A DNA stretch of 64,000 bases. Origin: Cyclobacteriaceae bacterium. Lineage in GTDB: Bacteria > Bacteroidota > Bacteroidia > Cytophagales > Cyclobacteriaceae. The translations under genes and the position numbers were made by a program. Shown here one piece after another: positions 52,925-61,333 of this stretch; the stretch's first letter is position 1, and each line of letters begins with the position of its first letter. The stretch spans positions 1 through 64,000 of the forward strand of contig JAFIEV010000013.1 of assembly GCA_020832305.1 (NCBI GenBank), written 5' to 3'. The notes under the pieces were generated by a model that had not been told where the DNA came from, searched no databases, and worked only from the letters and a program-made list of their open reading frames with translations.

Positions 52925-53713
52925 ATGTCAATAAGACTTATCTTAACGGGAGATGTTCCTCATTTGGAAAACGAATTTCAGGCAACGTTTAACTTTGGCT
53001 TTTTACCGTCTTACAACATTGCCATGAATGGTAATACAGCGGGCGTATGTTGTGATGAGCCTTCGGTGTTGCAGAACCTGAAATGGGGATTCAGGCATTT
53101 TTCCTCTGCAGGTAATGCCAGTCTGTTTTTCACAGCCTTCAGCAGGGAGCTGCCATCCCATCAGGCGTATAGAATTGCAGTACGCACACAAAGATGTTTA
53201 ATTCCTGCCAATGCTTTTATCTTGTGGATCAGGCATCCAGGTGAAAAAACCCCTTATGTTGTTTATAATAAAGGCCAGCAATGGATGAGTCTTGCTGGTA
53301 TTTTCGAACGGCATACCGACCCACACTCCGGCATTACAGATACGCATTTTGCATTGATTACCACGGCTGCAAACAGGCGATTGCGCCCCTATTCGTCATT
53401 TATGCCTGCCATTATTCGACCTTCACTCCGAAGAAAATACCTAAATACTGCCACCCATCTAAAAGATATTATGCAAATGCTCAGACCCTTTGAAAGCGAT
53501 GTTATGAATCTCTTTCCCATTTCGCGGGAAATTGAGGATACAGGTAAAGATGAACGCAGGCTTGTCATGCCGGTGGGTCAGCGGGTTTATCCTGAATATG
53601 TATTCCGTGAAAAAGCCTTGTTAAAATTGGAGGGTATGGGTTCAAGGGCTAAAGGCGAGCATGTGATAATAGACCTGAAATCAGCTGATGCAGGTAAAAC
53701 GGTGAAAAAATAA
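52925..53713 (+). CDS. SRAP-family (YedK/HMCES-like) protein with all catalytic residues replaced
   Basis: 262 residues from the ATG at 52925. The SRAP framework is clear: start 'MSIRLILTGD' where the family has MCGR, 'LPSYNIAMNG' (28-36), 'LKWGFRHF' (52-59), 'RTQRCLIPANAFILW' (87-101), 'MSLAGIFERH' and 'HFALITTAANRRLRPYSSFMPAII' (141-164, given in parts). Aligned by eye, catalytic Cys2 is Ser2, the active-site Asn is Thr70, the Glu of 'GF-x-EW' is Leu100 and the His of 'HdRMP' is Ser157. SRAP proteins bind abasic single-stranded DNA covalently through Cys2; that chemistry is ruled out here. An ssDNA-binding role without crosslinking, or a new function, remains. Flanked by a strong terminator. 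Confidence 0.72.
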   Translation: MSIRLILTGDVPHLENEFQATFNFGFLPSYNIAMNGNTAGVCCDEPSVLQNLKWGFRHFSSAGNASLFFTAFSRELPSHQAYRIAVRTQRCLIPANAFILWIRHPGEKTPYVVYNKGQQWMSLAGIFERHTDPHSGITDTHFALITTAANRRLRPYSSFMPAIIRPSLRRKYLNTATHLKDIMQMLRPFESDVMNLFPISREIEDTGKDERRLVMPVGQRVYPEYVFREKALLKLEGMGSRAKGEHVIIDLKSADAGKTVKK

Positions 53714-53748
53714 AATTCATACCAGGCGGCAGATTTGCCGCCTGGTAT
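53704..53748 (-). terminator. Bidirectional-type terminator hairpin (13-bp stem)
   Basis: ATACCAGGCGGCA (53719-53731), GATT loop, TGCCGCCTGGTAT (53736-53748): 13 perfect pairs. On the minus strand GAATTTTATTTTTTC follows, which ends the universal stress protein transcript; on the plus strand it lies 6 bases after the SRAP-like gene and may also end that transcript although its T-tract is poor. Confidence 0.85.
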
Positions 53749-53859
53749 TATGAAGTGTCTCTACTCTACTCTGGGTACGCTGAAAATCACCTGGCTTGAA
53801 AATTAATCTTAATATCCTGAATTTACATTATAGACCCATTCTATTTCAGCTGACCCTTC

Positions 53860-54753
53860 TTATTTTACGACCTCCGGATTTTGAACTTTATGCATATTGA
53901 AGGTAACTACAGGCTTTTTGCTATAGTTCACAACATCTTCAGCAATACTGGGTTCAAACAATCTTGAGAAACCGGTACGACCTTCCGTGGCCATCATTAC
54001 CATATCCATTTTGTAATCTTCAGCAAAGCAGACGATACCTTCTTCCTCGTGTTCGTGGCAATACAGATGAATTTCGTAATTTTCAAGTTTATTTTCAGTA
54101 GCAAAATCAATCATTCGGCGTCGAATCACGCGTTCATTTTTAAAATTACCAGGTGTATTCACATAAACGAGGTTGAGCTTTGCATTGAAGAAACTTTGTA
54201 TTTTTTTGGGAATATTGGCAAATGGGAAGATTTTCTCTTTAAAATCAGAGGCAAAAGCAATTTGATTAATGTCTTCATAACGCACAGCATTTCTTAGTGT
54301 AAGCACCGGGCAATGTGCATTTCTTACAACTTTTTCAGCTACGGAACCAATAAGGCTTTCCTCCCAATCATTAACCCCGGTGGTTCCCATAATGATAAAA
54401 TCAGCGTCTTGCTCAGCAATTTCTTCAGCAATGGCATGATAGGGAGAACCCATCATAATTTTATCCTGAATATTGAGACCCTGATACTTTTCATCCTCCA
54501 TGACCAACGCCATCTGGTCTCTCCTTTTTCTGTACAATTCCACAAAATACACATCGTCCATTTCAACGCCGGTTGACCACGAAGCCATGGTATTCAATGA
54601 TGAGCTCCCCAGAAAAGTAACATTCTTTTTAGAGTATTCAATTACATGAATTAAGGTAATCATAGTATCACCTTGTCTGGCAAAATCAGCCGCAAGATCA
54701 AGAGCGTAGGTCGCCTGTCTTGAAAAATCGGTTGGCACTATTATCTTTCTCAT
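53860..54753 (-). CDS. Tandem universal stress protein
   Basis: 297 residues with two UspA folds. Domain 1: 'IIVPTDFSRQATYALDLAA' then ATP motif G-2x-G-9x-GS at G123-TT-G126 ... G136-S137. Domain 2 repeats the fold ('QIAFASDFKEKIFPFANI', 'HEEEGIVCFAEDYKMDMVMM') but its motif 'GRTGFSRLFEPSIAED' has Ala where the last Gly should be, so it probably does not bind ATP. Such one-active, one-degenerate pairs are common. Cytoplasmic; probably a stress-linked regulator. Isolated gene. Confidence 0.9.
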   Translation of the reverse strand: MRKIIVPTDFSRQATYALDLAADFARQGDTMITLIHVIEYSKKNVTFLGSSSLNTMASWSTGVEMDDVYFVELYRKRRDQMALVMEDEKYQGLNIQDKIMMGSPYHAIAEEIAEQDADFIIMGTTGVNDWEESLIGSVAEKVVRNAHCPVLTLRNAVRYEDINQIAFASDFKEKIFPFANIPKKIQSFFNAKLNLVYVNTPGNFKNERVIRRRMIDFATENKLENYEIHLYCHEHEEEGIVCFAEDYKMDMVMMATEGRTGFSRLFEPSIAEDVVNYSKKPVVTFNMHKVQNPEVVK

Positions 54754-55024
54754 TTGTAAAGGGGTTATTAAGATGTTAATCTAAATTTAATCAAAAAAAT
54801 GCATACATCAAAAGTCCGGATATTCCGGCATTTCCTCTACTATTAAAGACGAGTATGATTCCTCAGGGTTTTACAGAATTTAGTAGAAAAACAAAAGATA
54901 TATTCCTTTTCAATACCAAATTATCTGCGCTTTTTCAGGCAGGAACAAACTACAATCATTAACAAAAAACCGGCAGGCTAAAGTCTGGCAATAAATAATT
55001 TCCAAAATTTCTCACGAAGGTAAA

Positions 55025-56911
55025 ATGAAAAGTCTATTTTTGAGATTCATAAATCATTTAGGTGAACAGATGAAAATCAATTCCGCAAAAATTGAAAAAA
55101 TCATTGCCGACCTTGAGCTGATCATGGAAGCCTGTCAGGAAAATGAAAAGAGGTATAAATACCAGATCGACAGGGTGCATGATGATTATAAACAGAGCGC
55201 TATAAATTTGGTGCATTATCTTGCACTGCGCAGTTTTGATTTGCGGGAAATACAAAAGCGGTTGGGTAATCTTGGTATGTCAAGACTCGCAAAAGCCGAG
55301 TCGCATGTCATGGCCAGCCTTATTGCCATCCGACATGCACTGCTCGCACTTATTGGTAAAAACTCCAAAAACCGGCCTATACCTCATATCAGCATAAAGA
55401 GGGGTCAGAAAATCATCAGAAAAAGAAATAAGGAACTCTTTGGCTACAAAACCAAACAACGCAGTGTGCGGATTATGGTAACACAGCCCTCAGAGGCTGC
55501 CTCTGATTTTGATCTTGTTTACCATGCCATGTTGGCTGGCATGAATACCGTGAGGATCAATTGCGCCCACGATGAACCCGACAATTGGCTGGGCATGATC
55601 ACCCACACCCGAAAAGCCATTGAGAAAATTGGCCGTCAATGCAAAATCACGATGGACCTGGGTGGACCAAAAATCAGAACAGGAGCAATTGAAACAGAAC
55701 CCGGCATCATCCACCTGAGGCCACAAAAAAACCGAAAAGGAGTAATAACAGGAGCGGTAGAATTTTGGTTTATCGCTGACATCCCTGAAAACCGGCCTTT
55801 CCCCTCAAAACATATTCCTGTACCGGAAGTGTGGATGAAAAGACTTGCGCCTGATACAGTAGTTTGGTTTACCGACACGAGAAAGAAAAAACGACATGCT
55901 TATATTCATCACATCGAAGAAGGTAGGGTGTGTGCCATTTGCCCAAATTCAGCATATATCGAACAAGGCACCCTTTTCAGAATAGAAGGGGATAAAAAAA
56001 CTGAAATGATTCCGGTTGGTGAACTCAGCCCGGTAGAAAAGTCAATAATTCTATACAACGATGATGAACTACTGGTTCATAAAGACGACTGGCCCGGAGC
56101 GCCTGCTAAGAGAGATGAGACAGGTAAATTGCTTCAAATAGCGCATATCCCTTGTACATCAGAAGAAATATTTACCTCAGTCAACCCCGGAGACCTGGTG
56201 TTTTTTGATGATGGTAAAATTGAAGCCATCGTACTTAAAGCCGATTCAGCCAGTTTTACCGTTAAAATCATACAGTCAGGTGAAAATGGATCTAGACTGA
56301 GGTCTGATAAAGGTATCAATTTTCCAAGGGCAGGTATGGGCATTAGTGGATTGACGCCCAAGGACCGGGAAGATCTGGAATTTATCGCCAGATATGCAGA
56401 TGTTGTAAATATGTCTTTTGTAAACGGCCGGCAGGATGTGGAAGATTTGATTGAAGCGCTCAGAAAATTAAAGGTCGACAATAAATTAGGGGTAATTTTT
56501 AAAATTGAAACACAGAATGCCTTTAAAAATTTACCCGAAATTTTACTCACTGCCATGCAGGTAAAACCCATCGGGGTAATGATTGCACGGGGCGACCTGG
56601 CCATTGAATGCGGATGGAGACATATCGGAAGAATTCAGGAAGAGATTTTATGGATGTGTGCTGCCGCACATATACCCACCATATGGGCAACACAGGTTTT
56701 GGAAAAACTCGCAAAAAAAGGCATCCCTTCAAGGGCCGAAATTACTGATGCAGTAATGGCACAAAGGGCAGATTGCGTCATGCTTAACAAAGGCCCTTTT
56801 ATAATAAATGCTATAAAAATGCTCGATGCCATACTGAAAAACATGCAAGAGTATCAGGAGAAAAAAGCGCCACTCCTGCCACCACTGGAAACCAACGCCA
56901 TAAGCACCTGA
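55025..56911 (+). CDS. Pyruvate kinase-like protein with helical N-terminal extension, no C domain
   Basis: 628 residues. About 1-145 is a Lys/Glu-rich helical region, likely coiled-coil. From 147 it matches the pyruvate kinase A domain: 'VRIMVTQPSEAASDFDLVYHAMLAG' (147-171 in outline), 'VRINCAHDEPDNW', 'ITMDLGGPKIRTG' (208-220), a B-like domain enlarged to about 170 residues (220-395), 'LVFFDDGKIEAIVL', catalytic-type K493-I-E495, 'MIARGDLAIECGW' (519-531) and 'IWATQVLEKLAKKGIPSRAEI' (in outline). Differences: VTQPS in place of TIGPAS, NKGPF in place of SGETA, and no allosteric C-terminal domain. Start has GAAGG 5 bases upstream. Activity as pyruvate kinase is plausible but unproven. Confidence 0.78.
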   Translation: MKSLFLRFINHLGEQMKINSAKIEKIIADLELIMEACQENEKRYKYQIDRVHDDYKQSAINLVHYLALRSFDLREIQKRLGNLGMSRLAKAESHVMASLIAIRHALLALIGKNSKNRPIPHISIKRGQKIIRKRNKELFGYKTKQRSVRIMVTQPSEAASDFDLVYHAMLAGMNTVRINCAHDEPDNWLGMITHTRKAIEKIGRQCKITMDLGGPKIRTGAIETEPGIIHLRPQKNRKGVITGAVEFWFIADIPENRPFPSKHIPVPEVWMKRLAPDTVVWFTDTRKKKRHAYIHHIEEGRVCAICPNSAYIEQGTLFRIEGDKKTEMIPVGELSPVEKSIILYNDDELLVHKDDWPGAPAKRDETGKLLQIAHIPCTSEEIFTSVNPGDLVFFDDGKIEAIVLKADSASFTVKIIQSGENGSRLRSDKGINFPRAGMGISGLTPKDREDLEFIARYADVVNMSFVNGRQDVEDLIEALRKLKVDNKLGVIFKIETQNAFKNLPEILLTAMQVKPIGVMIARGDLAIECGWRHIGRIQEEILWMCAAAHIPTIWATQVLEKLAKKGIPSRAEITDAVMAQRADCVMLNKGPFIINAIKMLDAILKNMQEYQEKKAPLLPPLETNAIST

Positions 56912-56929
56912 ACAAGCAGAAGCTTGCCA

Positions 56930-57982
56930 TTACAGCATTGACAATATTTCCAGTAAGGCTTTTTCCAGTATGGCCATTTCATCGGGAGTACCAATACTTA
57001 TCCGAAGGCATCCTTCGCAAAGCTGCACCTTAGATCGGTCCCTGATAATTATCTGCTGCTCTATTAATTTTTGGTAGACTTGCCGGGCATCACTTACTTT
57101 AACCAATAAAAAATTCGCATCCGAAGGGTATACATTATGCACATGTGGCATAGTTTGCAACTTAAGCCCAAATTCCTCGCGCAGCGCAAATATTTCAGTC
57201 ACCAGCTTTTCCTTTTCAGCTACATGGTCCAGCGCTTCCAGGGCAATTTTCTGGGTCGCCTCATTGATATTGTAGGGTGGTTTAATTCGATTCAACAAAT
57301 TTATTATATCAGCACTGGCAAAAGCCATTCCCAATCTCAGGCCAGCCATACCCCAGGCCTTACTTAAGGTTTGTATAACTACCAGGTTATTAAAATCCTG
57401 CAATTGTGATAGCATACTGTCTTGCAGGGAGAAATCTATATATGCTTCATCAACCACTACAATTCCCTTAAATTCCTTTAAAATTTTAATTACTTCCTGT
57501 ACCGGCAAGCTGTTTCCTGTGGGATTATTGGGCGAACAAAGAAAAATGATTCTGGTATGTGCATTGATACTTTGCAAAAGCACATCAGAATCGAGACTGA
57601 AATCGTCTTGAAGGTTTACGCGAGTAATAGAAACATTATTGATTTCAGCGCTCACTTCATACATGCCATAGGTTGGAGGGGTTATGCAAACATTATGATG
57701 GTTAGGTTCACAAAAAGCCCTTATCAGTAAATCAATGGCCTCATCACTGCCATTGCCAAGAAAAATATTCCCGACCGCGATATCCTTGATTTTTGAAATC
57801 TTTTCTTTGAGGGCCGACTGATACGGATCGGGATAGCGATGGTAGCTATATCCTCCCGGTGTACCAAACGGATTTTCATTTGCATCGAGAAATACTCCTG
57901 ATTTTCCTGTATACTCATCTCTTGCAGAAGAGTAAGGCTTTAAATGAAGAAGATGTGGTCTTATCAGATCGCGAATGTCCAT
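56930..57982 (-). CDS. hisC: Histidinol-phosphate aminotransferase
   Basis: 350 residues, class II-like PLP aminotransferase. 'FLDANENPFG' (31-40), 'GNGSDEAIDLLIRAF' (76-90), 'PNNPTGNSLP' (151-160), 'VVDEAYIDF' (176-184), Schiff-base lysine K208 in 'LSKAWGMAGLRLG', and 'LCEGCLRISIGTPDEM' with the phosphate-binding Arg. Converts imidazole acetol phosphate to histidinol phosphate. Third gene of the hisG-D-C operon, 6 bases after hisD. The usual next gene hisB does not follow; a convergent pyruvate-kinase-like gene ends 18 bases away. Confidence 0.95.
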   Translation of the reverse strand: MDIRDLIRPHLLHLKPYSSARDEYTGKSGVFLDANENPFGTPGGYSYHRYPDPYQSALKEKISKIKDIAVGNIFLGNGSDEAIDLLIRAFCEPNHHNVCITPPTYGMYEVSAEINNVSITRVNLQDDFSLDSDVLLQSINAHTRIIFLCSPNNPTGNSLPVQEVIKILKEFKGIVVVDEAYIDFSLQDSMLSQLQDFNNLVVIQTLSKAWGMAGLRLGMAFASADIINLLNRIKPPYNINEATQKIALEALDHVAEKEKLVTEIFALREEFGLKLQTMPHVHNVYPSDANFLLVKVSDARQVYQKLIEQQIIIRDRSKVQLCEGCLRISIGTPDEMAILEKALLEILSML

Positions 57983-57988
57983 AAAAAA

Positions 57989-59272
57989 TTATATAAGACT
58001 TTTAAGCCGTATACTCACGGCGTTTTTATGAGCCTGAAGTTGTTCTGATGCGGCCATTTCTTCAACGGCAGGACCGACATTTTTCAAACCCTCAGGACTG
58101 ATCTCCTGGTATGTGATTTTCTTTACAAAGCTATCAAGCGATACACCGCTGTAGGCCAGGGCAGACTGGTTGGTTGGCAGGGTATGGTTGGTGCCTGATG
58201 CATAATCACCGGCAGATTCAGGGGTGTAGTGACCCAGGAACACCGATCCGGCATTTTCAATGCCATCTGCCACTTTATCTGCATGATCAGAGGCAATAAT
58301 CAGGTGCTCGGCAGCATAATAGTTTAGCAAATCTACAGCCTCCTGTTCATTGTTAACCAAGACAATGCTGCTGTTCTCCAAGGCCCTGGCAGCAATTTCT
58401 TTTCGGGGCAACTGTTCTAACTGTAGTTGAATGGCCTCTTTTACCTTATCCATCAGCGTTTCATCGGTAGTGACCAATATCACCTGACTGTCAATGCCAT
58501 GTTCTGCCTGACTCAGTAAATCAGCTGCCACAAATTCAGGCCTGGCCGTTTCATCAGCAAAAACAGCAAGCTCCGAAGGCCCCGCAGGCATATCAATCGC
58601 AACGCCTTCCATACTTACCATTTGCTTGGCAGCCGTTACATACTGATTACCCGGACCAAATATTTTATATACTTTAGGCACCGTACGGGTTCCGTAGGCC
58701 ATGGCCGCAATGGCCTGCGCACCTCCAATTCTGAAGATTTGGGTAATATTGCATATGGAAGCAGCATATACCATCGCCGGATGTATTCTACCGCTTTTAT
58801 CCGGTGGAGTGCAAAGCACAATATTTTTACAACCGGCAAGCATGGCAGGAACTCCCAACATAAGCACAGAACTGAATAGAGGAGCTGTTCCCCCCGGAAC
58901 GTACAGTCCTACCGAACCTATGGGTCGGCTCTTTCTTCTGCAAACAACCCCTGGCATGGTTTCCACCTCTATGCCTGGATCGATTTGTGCATGGTGGAAT
59001 TTTTCGATATTTTGAAAAGCTATATCTATGGCTTCTTTCAAAGAAACTGATATTTGCTTTATGGCTTCTGTCTTTTGCGCATCAGGAACTGCCAGACTTT
59101 CCAGATCAACCCCATCAAAGGTTCTGGTGTAGTATTTTACTGCTTCGTCACCTTCCTGATTTACCTTTTGCAGGATAGGCTTAACCTTTTCCCGTATTTC
59201 ACTAAGATCCATAACCGGCCTTTTAGCCAACTCAGCGTAATTTTCTTTGGAAGGATACTTAACAACGCGCAT
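57989..59272 (-). CDS. hisD: Histidinol dehydrogenase
   Basis: 427 residues, full length. Characteristic blocks: 'RPIGSVGLYVPGGTAPLFSSVLML' (115-138 in outline), 'IFRIGGAQAIAAMAYG', 'GPGNQYVTAAK', 'DMPAGPSE', 'LLSQAEHG' (with zinc and catalytic Glu/His), 'AAEHLII', and 'GHYTPESAGDYASGTNHTLPT'. Zinc-dependent NAD enzyme making histidine from histidinol in two oxidations. Second gene of the his operon: 2 bases after hisG. Confidence 0.97.
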   Translation of the reverse strand: MRVVKYPSKENYAELAKRPVMDLSEIREKVKPILQKVNQEGDEAVKYYTRTFDGVDLESLAVPDAQKTEAIKQISVSLKEAIDIAFQNIEKFHHAQIDPGIEVETMPGVVCRRKSRPIGSVGLYVPGGTAPLFSSVLMLGVPAMLAGCKNIVLCTPPDKSGRIHPAMVYAASICNITQIFRIGGAQAIAAMAYGTRTVPKVYKIFGPGNQYVTAAKQMVSMEGVAIDMPAGPSELAVFADETARPEFVAADLLSQAEHGIDSQVILVTTDETLMDKVKEAIQLQLEQLPRKEIAARALENSSIVLVNNEQEAVDLLNYYAAEHLIIASDHADKVADGIENAGSVFLGHYTPESAGDYASGTNHTLPTNQSALAYSGVSLDSFVKKITYQEISPEGLKNVGPAVEEMAASEQLQAHKNAVSIRLKSLI

Positions 59273-59274
59273 AA

Positions 59275-60135
59275 TTACTTAATCATTTTTTCAATTGGCA
59301 CCACCAGGATACCTTCTGCTCCGGCCTTTTTAAGGTTTTCTATAACCTCCCAGAATGCATCTTCATTAATTACAGAATGCAATGAACTCCATCCTTTCTG
59401 CGCCAGCGGCATAATGGTCGGACTTCGCATACCCGGCAAATAAGATATTATTTCATCGAGCTTTTCATTGGGAGCGTTCAGCAAAATGTATTTATTGTTT
59501 CGCCCCTCCTGTACAGATTCCAAACGAAATAACAAGTTGTTGAGTATAGATTGTTTTGCCTCGGTCAAAGATTCCCCGGCTATAAGAACAGCCTCAGACC
59601 TCAAAACCGTTTCAACCTCTTTAAGTCCGTTGGAAAGCAAGGTGCTGCCGGTACTCACAAGGTCACATATCGCTTCAGCCAGTCCAATACCAGGAGCAAT
59701 TTCCACTGAACCGCTGATCTCGTGAATTTCAGCATTTATACTATTTTGCTGAAGAAATTGGCCCAGAATATTAGGATATGATGTTGCTATGCTTTTTCCG
59801 TTGAAATAAGTCAGCCCCTCATAAGTATGACCTTTGGGTATGGCAAGACTCAACCTGCATTTTGAAAACCCCAGACGCTTTACTATAGAAACATTTTTAT
59901 TCTTTTCCAGTACCACGTTTTCTCCGGCAATGCCTATATCAGCAACGCCGTCAGCAACATAGCCTGGTATATCATCATCACGTAAAAACAGGAATTCAAT
60001 GGGGAAATTTCTCGAGGCAGCCATTAGCTTACCCGTGCCATTGCTGAATTTTATCCCACATTCTTTTAAAAGACTCAAAGAGTCATCACTCAATCGGCCT
60101 TTTTTTTGAATCGCCAGCCGTAGATAGGTATCCAT
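59275..60135 (-). CDS. hisG: ATP phosphoribosyltransferase, long form
   Basis: 286 residues from the ATG at 60135 (MDTYLRLAIQKKGRLSDDSL); upstream in-frame starts to 60186 would swallow the leader region. HisG catalytic domains with 'FLRDDDIPGYVADGVADIGIAG' and 'GLAEAICDLVSTGSTLLSNGL' (PRPP loop), then the regulatory ACT-like C-domain of the long, histidine-inhibited form ('MRSPTIMPLAQKGWSSLHSVI', 'VIENLKKAGAEGILVVPIEK'). First step of histidine synthesis. No HisZ is needed for the long form. First structural gene of the operon. Confidence 0.95.
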   Translation of the reverse strand: MDTYLRLAIQKKGRLSDDSLSLLKECGIKFSNGTGKLMAASRNFPIEFLFLRDDDIPGYVADGVADIGIAGENVVLEKNKNVSIVKRLGFSKCRLSLAIPKGHTYEGLTYFNGKSIATSYPNILGQFLQQNSINAEIHEISGSVEIAPGIGLAEAICDLVSTGSTLLSNGLKEVETVLRSEAVLIAGESLTEAKQSILNNLLFRLESVQEGRNNKYILLNAPNEKLDEIISYLPGMRSPTIMPLAQKGWSSLHSVINEDAFWEVIENLKKAGAEGILVVPIEKMIK

Positions 60136-60181
60136 AAAGAGATTATTTACAAAGATTTTTATATTAAAAGGAATTGCATAT

Positions 60182-60240
60182 ACCACTCAGTTTTTCAAAA
60201 CTTCATTTTCCGGTGGTGCAAATGCCTGCCGCAAACACCA
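60182..60240 (-). promoter_or_regulatory. Candidate his attenuator: mutually exclusive hairpins
   Basis: Minus strand: TGGTG (60240-60236) can pair with CACCA (60218-60214), or the overlapping ACCAC (60217-60213) can instead pair with GTGGT (60186-60182), which encloses a small AGTTT-TGAA-AAACT hairpin (60202-60189). The shared CACCAC segment is itself the His-His codon pair of the leader peptide, so a ribosome stalled on histidine codons would decide which structure forms. No run of T follows the second hairpin, so control may act on hisG translation or on Rho, not on an intrinsic terminator. Confidence 0.55.
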
Positions 60241-60284
60241 TGATGATGAATAACGCGTATGAAAGTATCGGTATAAAAAATCAT
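60195..60284 (-). CDS. hisL: Candidate his operon leader peptide
   Basis: A 29-codon frame from ATG 60284 to TGA 60195, 59 bases before the hisG ATG. The peptide MIFYTDTFIRVIHHHGVCG then RHLHHRKMKF has six histidines in 29 residues: three in a row (13-15) and a second cluster H21, H23, H24. No other frame in this leader has such a bias. In enteric bacteria the his operon is controlled by a leader peptide with seven histidine codons; this is the same design. An in-frame TAA stands four codons upstream, so the frame is well bounded. A TAAATTTG box (60296-60289) ends four bases before the ATG, so the message could be almost leaderless. Confidence 0.72.
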   Translation of the reverse strand: MIFYTDTFIRVIHHHGVCGRHLHHRKMKF

Positions 60285-60288
60285 GATG

Positions 60289-60296
60289 CAAATTTA
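60289..60296 (-). promoter_or_regulatory. Candidate -7 element of the his operon
   Basis: Minus strand TAAATTTG, a full TAnnTTTG match immediately upstream of the leader peptide start. No TTG at 17-23 bases upstream. Confidence 0.4.
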
Positions 60297-60331
60297 TCGA
60301 TTTGTTTCAGAATTTAAAAATACAGTTAAGT

Positions 60332-60369
60332 ACAGACAGGAAATTGTTCTATTTATATGCCCTGTCTGT
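60332..60369. repeat. Inverted repeat ACAGACAGG / CCTGTCTGT
   Basis: Exact 9-base complements (60332-60340 and 60361-60369) with a 20-base spacer, 22 bases after the end of the sialic acid lyase gene. No T-run follows on the minus strand, so termination is only a possibility. Confidence 0.45.
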
Positions 60370-60390
60370 GAGTTTTGACCTATTTCCATT

Positions 60391-61320
60391 CTACAATATC
60401 AATGAACTTTTATATTCACTGAAGTTGAAATTTTCTGCATCCTTTCTGAATTGCTCAAATTGATCAGCACTCATGTTTTTTACCGGCAACCTGAACTCGC
60501 CACAATCCAATCCTACCAGTTTCATATACGCCTTGCCGGTAGCAATTCCACCGTATTTACCCAGCAATGAAATAAGATCAATGGAGACCTGCTGGAGTTG
60601 CCTTGCTTTTTTCAGATCGCCGTTTTCATAGGCCTCCATCAACTGCAAATACAGCGGCGCTACATAATTGTATGTGCTGCCCACTGCACCTTTGGCGCCT
60701 AACGACAAAGCCGCCAGCATATTTTCATCCCTGCCCCAAAGCATATCGTATTTTCCACCTCCAAAATGAAGGCATGACAGATAATCCATAAAGTCTTCAT
60801 GGGTGTACTTGATGCCTGCAAAGTTGGGTATTTTGCCATCTGCTTCTCTTAACAAATCGACCATTGCAAATCCGACACCAGTGAGAACGGGTATATGGTA
60901 ATAATAAAACGGAAGCTCTGGCACAGCATCAGCTACCTTTTTACAACTCTCGGCCAGAGACTTTACATTGGCCGGCTTAAAGTAATATGGCGCAGTAAAA
61001 GACACTGCATACAGCTTAGATTCACTTGTATACCGGGCCAGATCAATACAGTCGTCCAGACAGGTACCCCCCAAAAAGACTGTTACTTTAAAATCGGCAT
61101 CTCCACGGGTGGCCTCAGACCAGGCTTGAATTACCTGCTTCTTTTCCTGCTGGGTAAGAGAAACCCCCTCGCCCGTTGAGCCACAGATAAAAGCACCTGC
61201 AACGCCATTGATTTTCAGAAATCGGTAATAATCGCTGATAATGCCAATATTAAGCCCTCCATCCGGATGCATAGGTGTAAATGGAGCGGCAATCAGCCCT
61301 TTTATATGGTTTTGTATCAT
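60391..61320 (-). CDS. nanA: N-acetylneuraminate lyase / DapA-superfamily aldolase
   Basis: 309 residues from the ATG at 61320 (MIQNHIKGLIAAPFTPM); a start at 61356 would overlap the sialidase gene. Class I aldolase of the NAL/DHDPS superfamily: 'ICGSTGEGVSLTQQEK' (GSTGE carboxylate site), 'PYYFKPANV', 'FYYYHIPVLTGV' (catalytic Tyr), Schiff-base lysine in 'FAGIKYTHEDFMDY', and 'GAVGSTYNYVAP', which is the NAL-type GSTYN rather than the DapA-type signature. Splits N-acetylneuraminate into N-acetylmannosamine and pyruvate. Placed 13 bases after a sialidase gene, strongly supporting the sialic acid role. Confidence 0.88.
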   Translation of the reverse strand: MIQNHIKGLIAAPFTPMHPDGGLNIGIISDYYRFLKINGVAGAFICGSTGEGVSLTQQEKKQVIQAWSEATRGDADFKVTVFLGGTCLDDCIDLARYTSESKLYAVSFTAPYYFKPANVKSLAESCKKVADAVPELPFYYYHIPVLTGVGFAMVDLLREADGKIPNFAGIKYTHEDFMDYLSCLHFGGGKYDMLWGRDENMLAALSLGAKGAVGSTYNYVAPLYLQLMEAYENGDLKKARQLQQVSIDLISLLGKYGGIATGKAYMKLVGLDCGEFRLPVKNMSADQFEQFRKDAENFNFSEYKSSLIL

Positions 61321-61333
61321 GTTAATAAATTTA

